From Aeromonas hydrophila subsp. hydrophila ATCC 7966 (lineage in GTDB: Bacteria; Pseudomonadota; Gammaproteobacteria; Enterobacterales; Aeromonadaceae): a DNA stretch of 64,000 nt. The stretch is from positions 2,981,001-3,045,000 of the forward strand of contig NC_008570.1 of assembly GCF_000014805.1 (NCBI RefSeq), given 5' to 3'. The notes beneath the pieces are model-generated. The model was not told the DNA's origin, ran no database searches, and was given only the letters and a program-made list of their open reading frames with translations. The position numbers were made by a program, and so were the translations under genes. This document shows positions 28,542 through 38,200 of this stretch, piece after piece; the first letter of the stretch is position 1; each line of letters opens with the position of its first letter.

Positions 28542-28571
28542 AAGCGCCGGATACAGCCGTATCCGGCGCTT
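28542..28571. terminator. Bidirectional terminator between ppsR and a small membrane-protein gene
   Basis: AAGCGCCGGATAC / GTATCCGGCGCTT, a 13-bp stem with a 4-base loop. The T run is on the minus strand (six T). Confidence 0.88.
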
Positions 28572-28583
28572 GTCGACTAGACC

Positions 28584-28871
28584 TCAGCGGGGCTGGGAGC
28601 CCGGGCGGTTCAGCTCTTTGTTGTTCATCAGCATGGCGTAGAAGTTGAGCACACCGTGACGCCGGCGTACCCGCTCGGTCAGCCAGAGGGCCGGCAGCAG
28701 GCCGATGGCACCGGCGATCAACAAGACCGTCCGCAAGTGCATCACCAGATAGTCATCACCCTGCACGGCCCACACCAGCAGACACCCCGCCGCCATGGTC
28801 AGCAGCAGGGGCGACAGCCACACGGTGAGCCACAGCGCGACGGCCAGCAAACTGCCAATAATACGTTGCAT
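28584..28871 (-). CDS. Small inner-membrane protein of unknown function
   Basis: A 95-residue protein that I do not recognise. It has two or three hydrophobic helices (residues about 5-35 and 42-65) and a basic segment RVRRRHG, then a polar tail ending in a basic Arg/Pro/Gly-rich stretch. ATG 28871 has AAGGA 8 bases upstream; an ATG at 28880 would put the ribosome site too close. A terminator lies 13 bases past the stop, and it stands alone as a transcription unit, so it is likely a real gene. Confidence 0.65.
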   Translation of the reverse strand: MQRIIGSLLAVALWLTVWLSPLLLTMAAGCLLVWAVQGDDYLVMHLRTVLLIAGAIGLLPALWLTERVRRRHGVLNFYAMLMNNKELNRPGSQPR

Positions 28872-29233
28872 GAAGTGCATCCTTGTTGCAAAGGAGGCTT
28901 CATAAAACAGGAATTGCCGATAGAGTCAACCAAATCGAGCCCAACTGCTCACAATACAACCAGTCACTTCCCTACCAGCTTCATCGCTCCCTAAAAACCT
29001 GCCTTTCGCCGAAAAAACCAGCGAATGATGAGGAAAATAGGTGCATCCTCGATGGATTATCACTATTCTGCTTCCGTTGGTAGTCGCCATAAAAAACAGA
29101 AAGCGACTCACTGTAACGAAATAAATACGGATTTCGTCACGTTTCAGGCACACTTTGCCGTGCACGGTCACATGGAGTGACCCGACGGACGAGATGACAG
29201 ACGAATGACTTCAGAAGACGTAAGGAAGGAAGA
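28872..29233. other. Divergent promoter region upstream of aroP
   Basis: 362 bases, AT-rich, without a gene. A weak TyrR-box-like stretch (TGTAAC-N6-AATACG, about 29115) lies upstream of aroP, matching the first half-site well and the second poorly. Confidence 0.4.
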
Positions 29234-30610
29234 ATGGATCTTCAACAAAACGGCGAGGAGCTGAAACGCGGTTTGAAAAACCGCCATATCCAGCTCATCG
29301 CACTGGGCGGCGCCATCGGCACCGGCCTGTTTCTCGGCATTGCCCAGACCATCAAGATGGCAGGCCCCTCTGTGCTGCTTGGCTATGCCATCGGCGGTTT
29401 TATCGCCTTCCTGATCATGCGCCAGCTGGGCGAGATGGTGGTGGAAGAGCCGGTAGCCGGCTCCTTCAGCCACTTCGCCTACAAATACTGGGGTGACTTC
29501 GCCGGCTTTGCCTCCGGCTGGAACTACTGGGTGCTCTACGTGCTGGTGAGCATGGCCGAGCTGACCGCGGTGGGCATTTATGTCCAGTACTGGTGGCCCG
29601 AGATCCCGACCTGGATGTCGGCGGCCTTCTTCTTCGTGTTGATCAACGCCATCAACCTCTCCAACGTCAAGGCGTTTGGCGAGATGGAGTTCTGGTTTGC
29701 CATCATCAAGGTGGTGGCCATCATCGGCATGATCGGCTTTGGCGGCTACCTGCTGGCCAGCGGCAACGGCGGCCCGGACGCCAGCGTCAGCAACCTGTGG
29801 GCCCAGGGTGGCTTCTTCCCCAACGGCATCAGCGGACTGGTGATGGCGATGGCGGTGATCATGTTCTCGTTTGGCGGGCTCGAGCTGGTCGGCATCACGG
29901 CTGCCGAAGCCGACAATCCCGAGAAGAGCATCCCCAAGGCCACCAATCAGGTGATCTACCGGATCCTCATCTTCTACATCGGCGCCCTGGCCGTGCTGAT
30001 GTCCCTCTACCCCTGGGGCAAAGTGGTGGAAGGTGGCAGTCCCTTCGTCATGATCTTCCACGCACTTGACAGCAATCTGGTGGCCACCGTGCTCAACATG
30101 GTGGTACTGACCGCGGCCCTGTCGGTTTACAACAGCTGTGTCTACTGCAACAGCCGCATGTTGTTTGGTCTGGCCAAGCAGGGCAACGGCCCGCGCAGCC
30201 TGCTCAAGACCAACAAGAGCGGGGTACCGGTGGTGGCCATCTCCGTCTCCGCCGCAGCAACCCTGCTGTGCGTACTCATCAACTACCTGATGCCGGGCAA
30301 GGCGTTCGAGCTGTTGATGGCGCTGGTGGTCTCCGCCCTGGTCATCAACTGGGCCATGATAAGCCTGGCCCACCTGAAGTTTCGCAAGAGCAAGCAAGCC
30401 GAAGGCGTGGTTCCCAAGTTCAAGGCGTTCTGGTACCCGTTCGGCAATTACCTCTGCCTCGCCTTCATGGCCGGCATCCTGGTCATCATGTACCTGACAC
30501 CGGGCATCCAGATCTCGGTACTGCTCATCCCGGTCTGGATCATCGTGCTGGCCATCGGCTATCAGTTCAAGCAGAAGCGCCAGGCTCGCGTTGCGGCCAA
30601 CCTGGGCTGA
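29234..30610 (+). CDS. aroP: AroP, aromatic amino acid permease
   Basis: A 458-residue APC-superfamily proton symporter with twelve predicted helices, importing phenylalanine, tyrosine and tryptophan. It is very close to E. coli AroP: GEELKRGLKNRHIQLIALGG at the N-terminus, GTGLFLG, RQLGEMVVEEPVAGSFSHFA, SGWNYWVLYVLV and TAALSVYNSCVYCNSRML. PheP is a near paralogue, so specificity for all three amino acids is inferred. ATG 29234 has AAGGAAGGA upstream. An intrinsic terminator follows. Confidence 0.92.
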   Translation: MDLQQNGEELKRGLKNRHIQLIALGGAIGTGLFLGIAQTIKMAGPSVLLGYAIGGFIAFLIMRQLGEMVVEEPVAGSFSHFAYKYWGDFAGFASGWNYWVLYVLVSMAELTAVGIYVQYWWPEIPTWMSAAFFFVLINAINLSNVKAFGEMEFWFAIIKVVAIIGMIGFGGYLLASGNGGPDASVSNLWAQGGFFPNGISGLVMAMAVIMFSFGGLELVGITAAEADNPEKSIPKATNQVIYRILIFYIGALAVLMSLYPWGKVVEGGSPFVMIFHALDSNLVATVLNMVVLTAALSVYNSCVYCNSRMLFGLAKQGNGPRSLLKTNKSGVPVVAISVSAAATLLCVLINYLMPGKAFELLMALVVSALVINWAMISLAHLKFRKSKQAEGVVPKFKAFWYPFGNYLCLAFMAGILVIMYLTPGIQISVLLIPVWIIVLAIGYQFKQKRQARVAANLG

Positions 30611-30633
30611 TGGCATCAGCCTTATCGTCCCTC

Positions 30634-30660
30634 AAAAGCCGGTCACTGACCGGCTTTTTT
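30634..30660 (+). terminator. Terminator after aroP
   Basis: AAAAGCCGGTC, loop ACT, GACCGGCTTTTTT: an intrinsic terminator 24 bases past the stop. Confidence 0.9.
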
Positions 30661-30796
30661 CGACCCGGATATTCCCCCCCGCAAGTAGGCATTACCCGCC
30701 TCCCTCTCCAGTCCACCATGACCCTGTGATCACGCACTCAGCAAGCGGCCATCGCCAGCCCTCTCTCTTTGGCAAGCATCCTTGCACGTCTAAAAA

Positions 30797-30830
30797 CAAC
30801 AAGCCCGAGACAGAGTGCTCGGGCTTGTTG
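30797..30830 (-). terminator. Terminator after the YggE-like gene
   Basis: CAACAAGCCCGAG / CTCGGGCTTGTTG, a 13-bp stem with an 8-base loop. On the minus strand it is followed by TTTTTA. Confidence 0.88.
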
Positions 30831-30857
30831 CAGAAAGGCAGGTAGAAAAATGCGGGA

Positions 30858-31562
30858 TTATTCCAGCAGGAAGACGGCTTCCACGTTGTCCGTGATGGTG
30901 ATCTGCTGCTGTTGGTAGCTGTTTTCCATCATGTCGGCGGCAGGTGCCATGGCGGCAACCTTGAGGGCCCGGCTGTAGATCGGCATGGGACTATTGTTGC
31001 GGTACTCGACGCTGTAAACCTTGCCGAGTTTCATGCCAAACGCCTTGGCCAGAGACTCGGCCTTGGTTTTGGCATCTTCAACCGCTCCGAGGCGCGCCTG
31101 CTCCTTGATGGTTTGCGGCGCCTTGAGTCCGTACTCAATCTGGGATACGGATTCCAGCCCGGCCTTGAGTGCGGTGTCCATCAGCTCGCTCAGCTTGTCG
31201 AGTTGATAGAGTTTGACCGCAAGCTGGCGCTGGGCACGGTAGCCCACCAGTTCCGGCTTCTTGTTCTGCGGATACTGGTATTCCGGAGAGATCACCAGAT
31301 TGCCCGCCTCCACATCGCTGCGCTTGATGCCCAACCCTTCCAGCTGGCCAAAGAAGGCGGCAACCTTGCCATCCACCTGCTGCTTGGCCTTGATGCCCTG
31401 TTTTTCCAGCGCCGTCACGGAGACATTCAGCGTCAGCATGTCGGGCTCCGCTTTTTGCTCGGCATAACCGCTCACCACCAGATGGGGGGCTTGCGGCACT
31501 TCAAGGGCAAACAGGGGTGCACTGATAACCAGAGCAGACAGGGTAAGCAGGGGACGCCACAT
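30858..31562 (-). CDS. yggE: YggE-like SIMPL-domain periplasmic protein
   Basis: A 234-residue exported protein with a SIMPL domain (DUF541). The leader is MWRPLLTLSALVISAPLFA. The core aligns with E. coli YggE: VSGYAEQKAEPDMLTLNVSV, then RSDVEAGNLVISPEYQY, GYRAQRQLAVKL, LDKLSELMDTALKAGL and LGKVYSVEYRNNSP. YggE lowers oxidative stress in E. coli by an unknown mechanism. ATG 31562 follows TTGAGG; an upstream TTG in frame is unlikely. It lies 57 bases downstream of the unknown 185-residue gene and could be transcribed with it. Confidence 0.88.
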   Translation of the reverse strand: MWRPLLTLSALVISAPLFALEVPQAPHLVVSGYAEQKAEPDMLTLNVSVTALEKQGIKAKQQVDGKVAAFFGQLEGLGIKRSDVEAGNLVISPEYQYPQNKKPELVGYRAQRQLAVKLYQLDKLSELMDTALKAGLESVSQIEYGLKAPQTIKEQARLGAVEDAKTKAESLAKAFGMKLGKVYSVEYRNNSPMPIYSRALKVAAMAPAADMMENSYQQQQITITDNVEAVFLLE

Positions 31563-31618
31563 AAAAAAAGACCTCAATCTATTGGAGTGAGGTCATTATG
31601 CCCGTCGTCGAATGGGAT

Positions 31619-32176
31619 TCATATATCGTGCAACGGCGGGATCTGATCCAGCACTTGATTGGTCATATCGATATTGATGCTGATCTCGCCACCCGGCAGC
31701 CCCTGATGAGTAGCAGCCAGTGGCGTGGCGCTGCGGGAACCCAGCAGCACATCATCATCAAAATGGAAGGAGTCCCACGACAGAACATGTCCGGCCAGCG
31801 GAGCTACCGGCTCTGTCATCGTGGTGGTCACCAGGGGGGCACAATCGATGTTGTCGGAGTGGCCGAGCAGATCCTGCAGGCAGACATCGCTCAAACTCTG
31901 CAACGTATACTCCTGCTGCCCCTGTTCATGACCGACCAGCACCATCATGTGGGGTGGCGCGGTATCCACGGCTGGCGTGAATGAGATAGTGGCCGCCGCA
32001 AAGTCCACATTCAGTGAACCAGCAACCTCGCCATCATCGCTCTCCAGATCCAGCGCATCAATCCGATCACCCGCCATCGTGGCATGATAGCCAAACTGGC
32101 CGGTACAGGTAATGCTGCCCTGCCCGTCCCAGCTATAGCGAATGCCATCGATATCAACCCAATTAAATGACTGCAT
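31619..32176 (-). CDS. Protein of unknown function downstream of the RTX adhesin
   Basis: A 185-residue acidic protein that I do not recognise. It has no signal peptide or membrane helix. The N-terminus (MQSFNWVDIDGIRYSWDGQG) looks like a beta-rich start. The middle has VDFAAATISFTPAVDTAPPHMMVLVGHEQG and then DVCLQDLLGHSDNIDC, whose 'LLGHSD-D' pattern recalls the segment before the secretion signal in large type I-secreted adhesins. The C-terminus reads LDQIPPLHDI. ATG 32176 has a strong GGAGAGG site. It follows the adhesin by 86 bases, with a terminator between them, so it may have its own promoter. A role with the adhesin is a guess. Confidence 0.7.
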   Translation of the reverse strand: MQSFNWVDIDGIRYSWDGQGSITCTGQFGYHATMAGDRIDALDLESDDGEVAGSLNVDFAAATISFTPAVDTAPPHMMVLVGHEQGQQEYTLQSLSDVCLQDLLGHSDNIDCAPLVTTTMTEPVAPLAGHVLSWDSFHFDDDVLLGSRSATPLAATHQGLPGGEISINIDMTNQVLDQIPPLHDI

Positions 32177-32222
32177 GGTGACCCTCTCCTGTACTGCCGC
32201 TATCTTAGCCGCCCCCTCAGTC

Positions 32223-32254
32223 AAAAAACAGGGGCCAGGTATTACCCGGCCCCC
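32223..32254 (-). terminator. Terminator after the RTX adhesin gene
   Basis: On the minus strand GGGGCC, an inner partly paired segment, GGCCCC, then TGTTTTTT; it begins 8 bases past the adhesin stop. Confidence 0.75.
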
Positions 32255-32262
32255 TTAGCTGG

Positions 32263-35200
32263 TTACGGATCAACCTTGAGGTTGCCGTCATCCAGCAGTT
32301 GCTTGATGATGTCGTGGTTGGTCGTCAGCCCACCGCTGTGATCCAGATCCAGGCTACCCTGGAACTGTACCGTCAGTTGTGAACCACCACTGGTAAGCCC
32401 ATTTGTATCAATGGTCAGCTTGTTGGTTGCAGTATCAAACTTCAAGTAGTTGTCCAGCGCCGTCGCCAGATCGTTGTTGTTGGCTGCCGAGGGAACACCA
32501 ACCAGCAGATCCGACAGATCCAGTACATCGCCACCGCTGGTCGGATTGCCCAACGTAAAATCGGTAATCTTGTCGGTACTGCCATCCGCATCGCCAGCAA
32601 GCCACTTGAAGGTATCGCTACCAGCTCCCCCCGTCATGGTATCGCTACCCAGACCACCGATCAGCAGATCCTTGCCATCGCCTCCTTGCAGTATGTCGTT
32701 GCCAATCCCGCCGATCAGGGTATCGTCGCCAGCCTCCCCGTAGAGCGTGTCGTTGCCGCTGCCACCATCGAGTACGTCGTTGCCCTTGCCACCAACCAGG
32801 GTATCCTTGCCACCCATTCCGTACAGCAAGTCATCACCATCACCGCCGGACAAGATGTTGTCCAGACTGTTGCCCGTGATGCTGTCACCGAAATCAGACC
32901 CGATGGCGTGCCCTTGCGTGCTGTTGAAGGTCACATTCACACCACTGGCAGAATTGTCGTAGTCCAGGGTAAACGGTGCTTCCGGCAGCAGGCTAAGACC
33001 AATGTTGCTGTGGACTGCATCACCATCTCCATCCGTCAGCGTGACCGGCAGCTGCAAACTGACCGGGATCCCAGGAGTGGCAACACTGGAACCGAAGTCC
33101 CCAATCTTGAAGTCACTCCCGGCCGCATAATGGAATTCCAGGCTGTTATAGCCATCCGCGGTGTAGGCCGCCAGCTTGGTATTGGACACAACCCCTACCA
33201 CAGTCGCGGCATATGCAACGCCAGAGGTGGGATCATCGTCAGTAAAGTTGACTGTAAAGCTGCGGCCTCCCACCGCCACAGTCTGGGACATGCCAGCACC
33301 GATGCTGACGATCCTGGTCGAACCGTTGTAGCTGATTGCAACGGCGGTCAGCGACTCCTTGTTGCCATCGCCAATATCGTTGTCACTATCGACATCCTGA
33401 CGGGCAACCACTTTCACACTGGAGCCACCGCTGCTGATTGATGTGAACAGGGCGGAAGCGCCATTCACATCATAGTGGGCTTCAAAGGCATGGGTCTGGT
33501 TGGCCAAGACACCGTAGGAGCCACCACTAACCGGATTACCTGTCAGGTCGATGACAAAGTCGATCCGCATCGCCTCACCCGACCCGACGGATGAACCGCC
33601 ACTGATCCCCCCCGTATTGGCAGAGGTGTTGACGGTGCCACCATCCGCACCATTGGTCATCGCCGTCAACAACAGATCCTTGCTGTTGTCATTCGCAATC
33701 GTATTAAAACCGGCCCAGGAAGCATTACCACCGACGAAGTTGTAATCACCACCATTGAAGTCGATCGTGGTCTGTCCGCCATCGACCTCACCAATCATCT
33801 GAACCTGATAGGTCCCGGATGCCGGCTGCAGGGTGGCAATGAACACAGTACCTGCCGCCGTTGCGGCAGTCAGAGTGATGCCATCCGAAGACACGGTATA
33901 GGTGACAGGCAAACCGCCCGAGGTCATGCCACTGCTGCTGCCATTCAAACTGCTGTCGAACCGGATTGAACCACCATCCCCCCCGTAGTTGTTGGACAAG
34001 GTACCATCACCATCCAGTAGGAAGATGCCAGTCACCCCGGACTGATTCAGCATGACCCCCATGGCAGGCGTCATGACAACCGGCACATCGTCTTCAACCT
34101 GTACGATGAAGTCGCGAACCAGCGTCACGTTATCCACTCCTTCGTGGGCCGTGATCGCACTGGACAGATTCAATGCCTTCAGTTCCAGGTCGTTGCCATC
34201 AGCCAGGGCATGATCAATCGGGCCCTGCAGGGTAAAGGTGTAATCACCATCAGCCTCGACAGCCAGCGTGAAGATGGGTTTGCTGGCTGCCACTGCAACC
34301 AGGGTATCGACTCCGACACCGTGGATGATGCTGTAGGTAATCGCCACACCACCTGATGTCAACGCAGGCAAACCGGCTGTACTTCCGACGCCGAAATTGA
34401 CGCCGATACTGTCGACCACCATATGGGCCAGAGAGCCTGCAACCGTGGTCAGGGCCGGGTTGTTGCCAGGCAGACCAGCAGGCAACCCATCTTCGAACAC
34501 GGAAGCCGTGATCGGGGTGGTATCCAGTACCAGTATCTTCAACAGGGCGCTGGAGGTGTCATCATCGGCATCCACAATGGTATAGGTAAAGGTCTCCTGT
34601 GTATCGACGGCCACATCATTGGGCGGAGTGTAGGAGTAGGAACCGTCCGCATTCACGGTCAGATGCCCGCCCAGAGGTGTAGTCATGGGGCCGGTCGTGC
34701 CTCCTTGCACCAGGAAGGTCACCACATTGCCATTCACACTATCGGCAACCCCGACATAAGCGGCCGGATTGCTGACGGTAAAGCTGACCTGCAATACGGT
34801 CACGGGGGTATCGGCACCGGCACTGTCCACACCGGCACTGGCATCCACATCCGTGATCACATTGCCAGTAGCAGGCGGCGGCACAGTCGCCTGGAGTGTG
34901 GCGTCCAGGTCATAGATATTGTTGACCAACGTGACGGCATCCCCATGATCCTCCACCAGACCAAGCTGAGCGATCGCCGTCGCATTGCCGCTGACGTTCA
35001 ACCCCACCGCGTAAACCTCAACATTGTTGCTGTTCACAAAGCTGGTCCAGCCGGCCGGGACATTCCCCTCATTGGGAGCACCATCCGACAGGAAATAGAC
35101 CTTGGTTTCATACCCAGCCAAAGCGGGGTTCGCCAGATCCGCCGTCAGTTGATTCTGCGCCAATACGAGTGGTGCGTTGTAGTTGGTTCCGCCACCATCT

Positions 35201-38200
35201 GTCGGCAAACCGGAAATACTGGCCTTGGCCACATCAGGATCACTGGTTTGCGGGATCAATACAGCTCCACTGGCAAAATCAATGACCGTGAAGACCAGCG
35301 GCACACCTAGCGCCACATAGGAGTCGATCATGTGGTTTAGTGCATCCTTCGCCAGCTCCAGGCGATTTGGCGAACCATTTGTCGACGTACCGATCTGCCA
35401 CAACATGCTGCCTGATGTATCGATGACCATCACCAGGTTGAAGGGGGGCAACCCTGCTTCAGTGATGACGACGCTGTTGTCTTTGGCTGTCGGTACATCG
35501 TCTTCGAACCGGATGTTGCCGCCAAGGTCCGCACTCACCGTCCCGGTCGCGGTGTCGTTGTCGCCATCCACCACCGTCACCGTCGCACTCAGCAGCACCT
35601 TGCCATTGGCCAGGCTGATGAGGTTGTTGTCGTTGCTGTTGTCCACGTCCTCCGGCAGATGGTCCAGCTCCGCCGACTGCGTCAGCGTCACTGTGCCATT
35701 GCTCGCCACGCTGATGCGGAACACTTCCCCAGCCGTAGTAGAGCCAACGATGTCGCTGCCCACCTTGGTCAGGGTGATGGCCAGCCCGTTGCTGGTCAGC
35801 CCGCTGTTGCTGTCAGTCACGCTCAAGCTGTAGCCACTCACCGTGGTGGTGCCCGGACCGTCCGCGCCATAGCTCGGCACCGCCGCCGCCAGGAATGCCG
35901 CCGCAAAGCTGCCGGTCGCCGTGTCACTGGCCGACCCGATGGTCTGCGCATCCTGGGTGGTCAGGGTGATGCCACCGTCCACCACCGCGTTGATGGTCAC
36001 GCTCGGTACGTCGTCCTCGAAGCTGATGTTGCCACCAAGGTCTGCACTCACCGTCCCGGTCGCGGTGTCGTTGTCGCCATCCACCACCGTCACGGTCGCA
36101 CTCAGCAGCACCTTGCCACTGGCCAAACTGATGAGGTTGTTGTCGTTGCTGTTGTCCACGTCCTCCGGCAGATGGTCCAGCTCCGCCGACTGCGTCAGCG
36201 TCACCGTGCCATTGCTCGCCACGCTGATGCGGAACACCTCCCCAGCCGAGGTCGAGCCAACGATGTCGCTGCCCACCTTGGTCAGGGTGATGGCCAGCCC
36301 ATTGCTGGTCAGTCCGCTGTTGCTGTCAGTCACGCTCAGGCTGTAGCCGCTCACCGTGGTGGTGCCCGGACCGTCCGCGCCATAGCTCGGCACCGCCGCC
36401 GCCAGGAACGCCGCCGCAAAGCTGCCGGTCGCCGTGTCACTGGCCGACCCGATGGTCTGCGCATCCTGGGTGGTCAGGGTGATGCCACCGTCCACCACCG
36501 CGTTGATGGTCACGCTCGGTACGTCGTCCTCGAAGCTGATGTTGCCACCAAGGTCTGCACTCACCGTCCCGGTCGCGGTGTCGTTGTCGCCATCCACCAC
36601 CGTCACCGTCGCACTCAGCAGCACCTTGCCATTGGCCAGGCTGATGAGGTTGTTGTCGTTGCTGTTGTCCACGTCCTCCGGCAGATGGTCCAGCTCCGCC
36701 GACTGCGTCAGCGTCACCGTGCCATTGCTCGCCACGCTGATGCGGAACACCTCCCCAGCCGAGGTCGAGCCAACGATGTCGCTGCCCACCTTGGTCAGGG
36801 TGATGGCCAGCCCGTTGCTGGTCAGTCCGCTGTTGCTGTCAGTCACGCTCAGGCTGTAGCCGCTCACCGTGGTGGTGCCCGGACCGTCCGCGCCATAGCT
36901 CGGCACCGCCGCCGCCAGGAACGCCGCCGCAAAGCTGCCGGTCGCCGTGTCACTGGCCGACCCGATGGTCTGCGCATCCTGGGTGGTCAGGGTGATGCCA
37001 CCGTCCACCACCGCGTTGATGGTCACGCTCGGTACGTCGTCCTCGAAGCTGATGTTGCCACCAAGGTCTGCACTCACCGTCCCGGTCGCGGTGTCGTTGT
37101 CGCCATCCACCACCGTCACCGTCGCACTCAGCAGCACCTTGCCATTGGCCAGGCTGATGAGGTTGTTGTCGTTGCTGTTGTCCACGTCCTCCGGCAGATG
37201 GTCCAGCTCCGCCGACTGCGTCAGCGTCACTGTGCCATTGCTCGCCACGCTGATGCGGAACACCTCCCCAGCCGTAGTAGAGCCAACGATGTCGCTGCCC
37301 ACCTTGGTCAGGGTGATGGCCAGCCCGTTGCTGGTCAGCCCGCTGTTGCTGTCAGTCACGCTCAGGCTGTAGCCGCTCACCGTGGTGGTGCCCGGACCGT
37401 CCGCGCCATAGCTCGGCACCGCCGCCGCCAGGAACGCCGCCGCAAAGCTGCCGGTCGCCGTGTCACTGGCCGACCCGATGGTCTGCGCATCCTGGGTGGT
37501 CAGGGTGATGCCACCGTCCACCACCGCGTTGATGGTCACGCTCGGTACGTCGTCCTCGAAGCTGATGTTGCCACCAAGGTCTGCACTCACCGTCCCGGTC
37601 GCGGTGTCGTTGTCGCCATCCACCACCGTCACGGTCGCACTCAGCAGCACCTTGCCACTGGCCAAACTGATGAGGTTGTTGTCGTTGCTGTTGTCCACGT
37701 CCTCCGGCAGATGGTCCAGCTCCGCCGACTGCGTCAGCGTCACCGTGCCATTGCTCGCCACGCTGATGCGGAACACCTCCCCAGCCGAGGTCGAGCCAAC
37801 GATGTCGCTGCCCACCTTGGTCAGGGTGATGGCCAGCCCGTTGCTGGTCAGTCCGCTGTTGCTGTCAGTCACGCTCAGGCTGTAGCCGCTCACCGTGGTG
37901 GTGCCCGGACCGTCCGCGCCATAGCTCGGCACCGCCGCCGCCAGGAACGCCGCCGCAAAGCTGCCGGTCGCCGTGTCACTGGCCGACCCGATGGTCTGCG
38001 CATCCTGGGTGGTCAGGGTGATGCCACCGTCCACCACCGCGTTGATGGTCACGCTCGGTACGTCGTCCTCGAAGCTGATGTTGCCACCAAGGTCTGCACT
38101 CACCGTCCCGGTCGCGGTGTCGTTGTCGCCATCCACCACCGTCACCGTCGCACTCAGCAGCACCTTGCCATTGGCCAGGCTGATGAGGTTGTTGTCGTTG

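Noticed and set aside
29100..29140. TyrR box upstream of aroP
   Set aside because: Only one half-site fits well; mentioned in the intergenic note but not called as a site.
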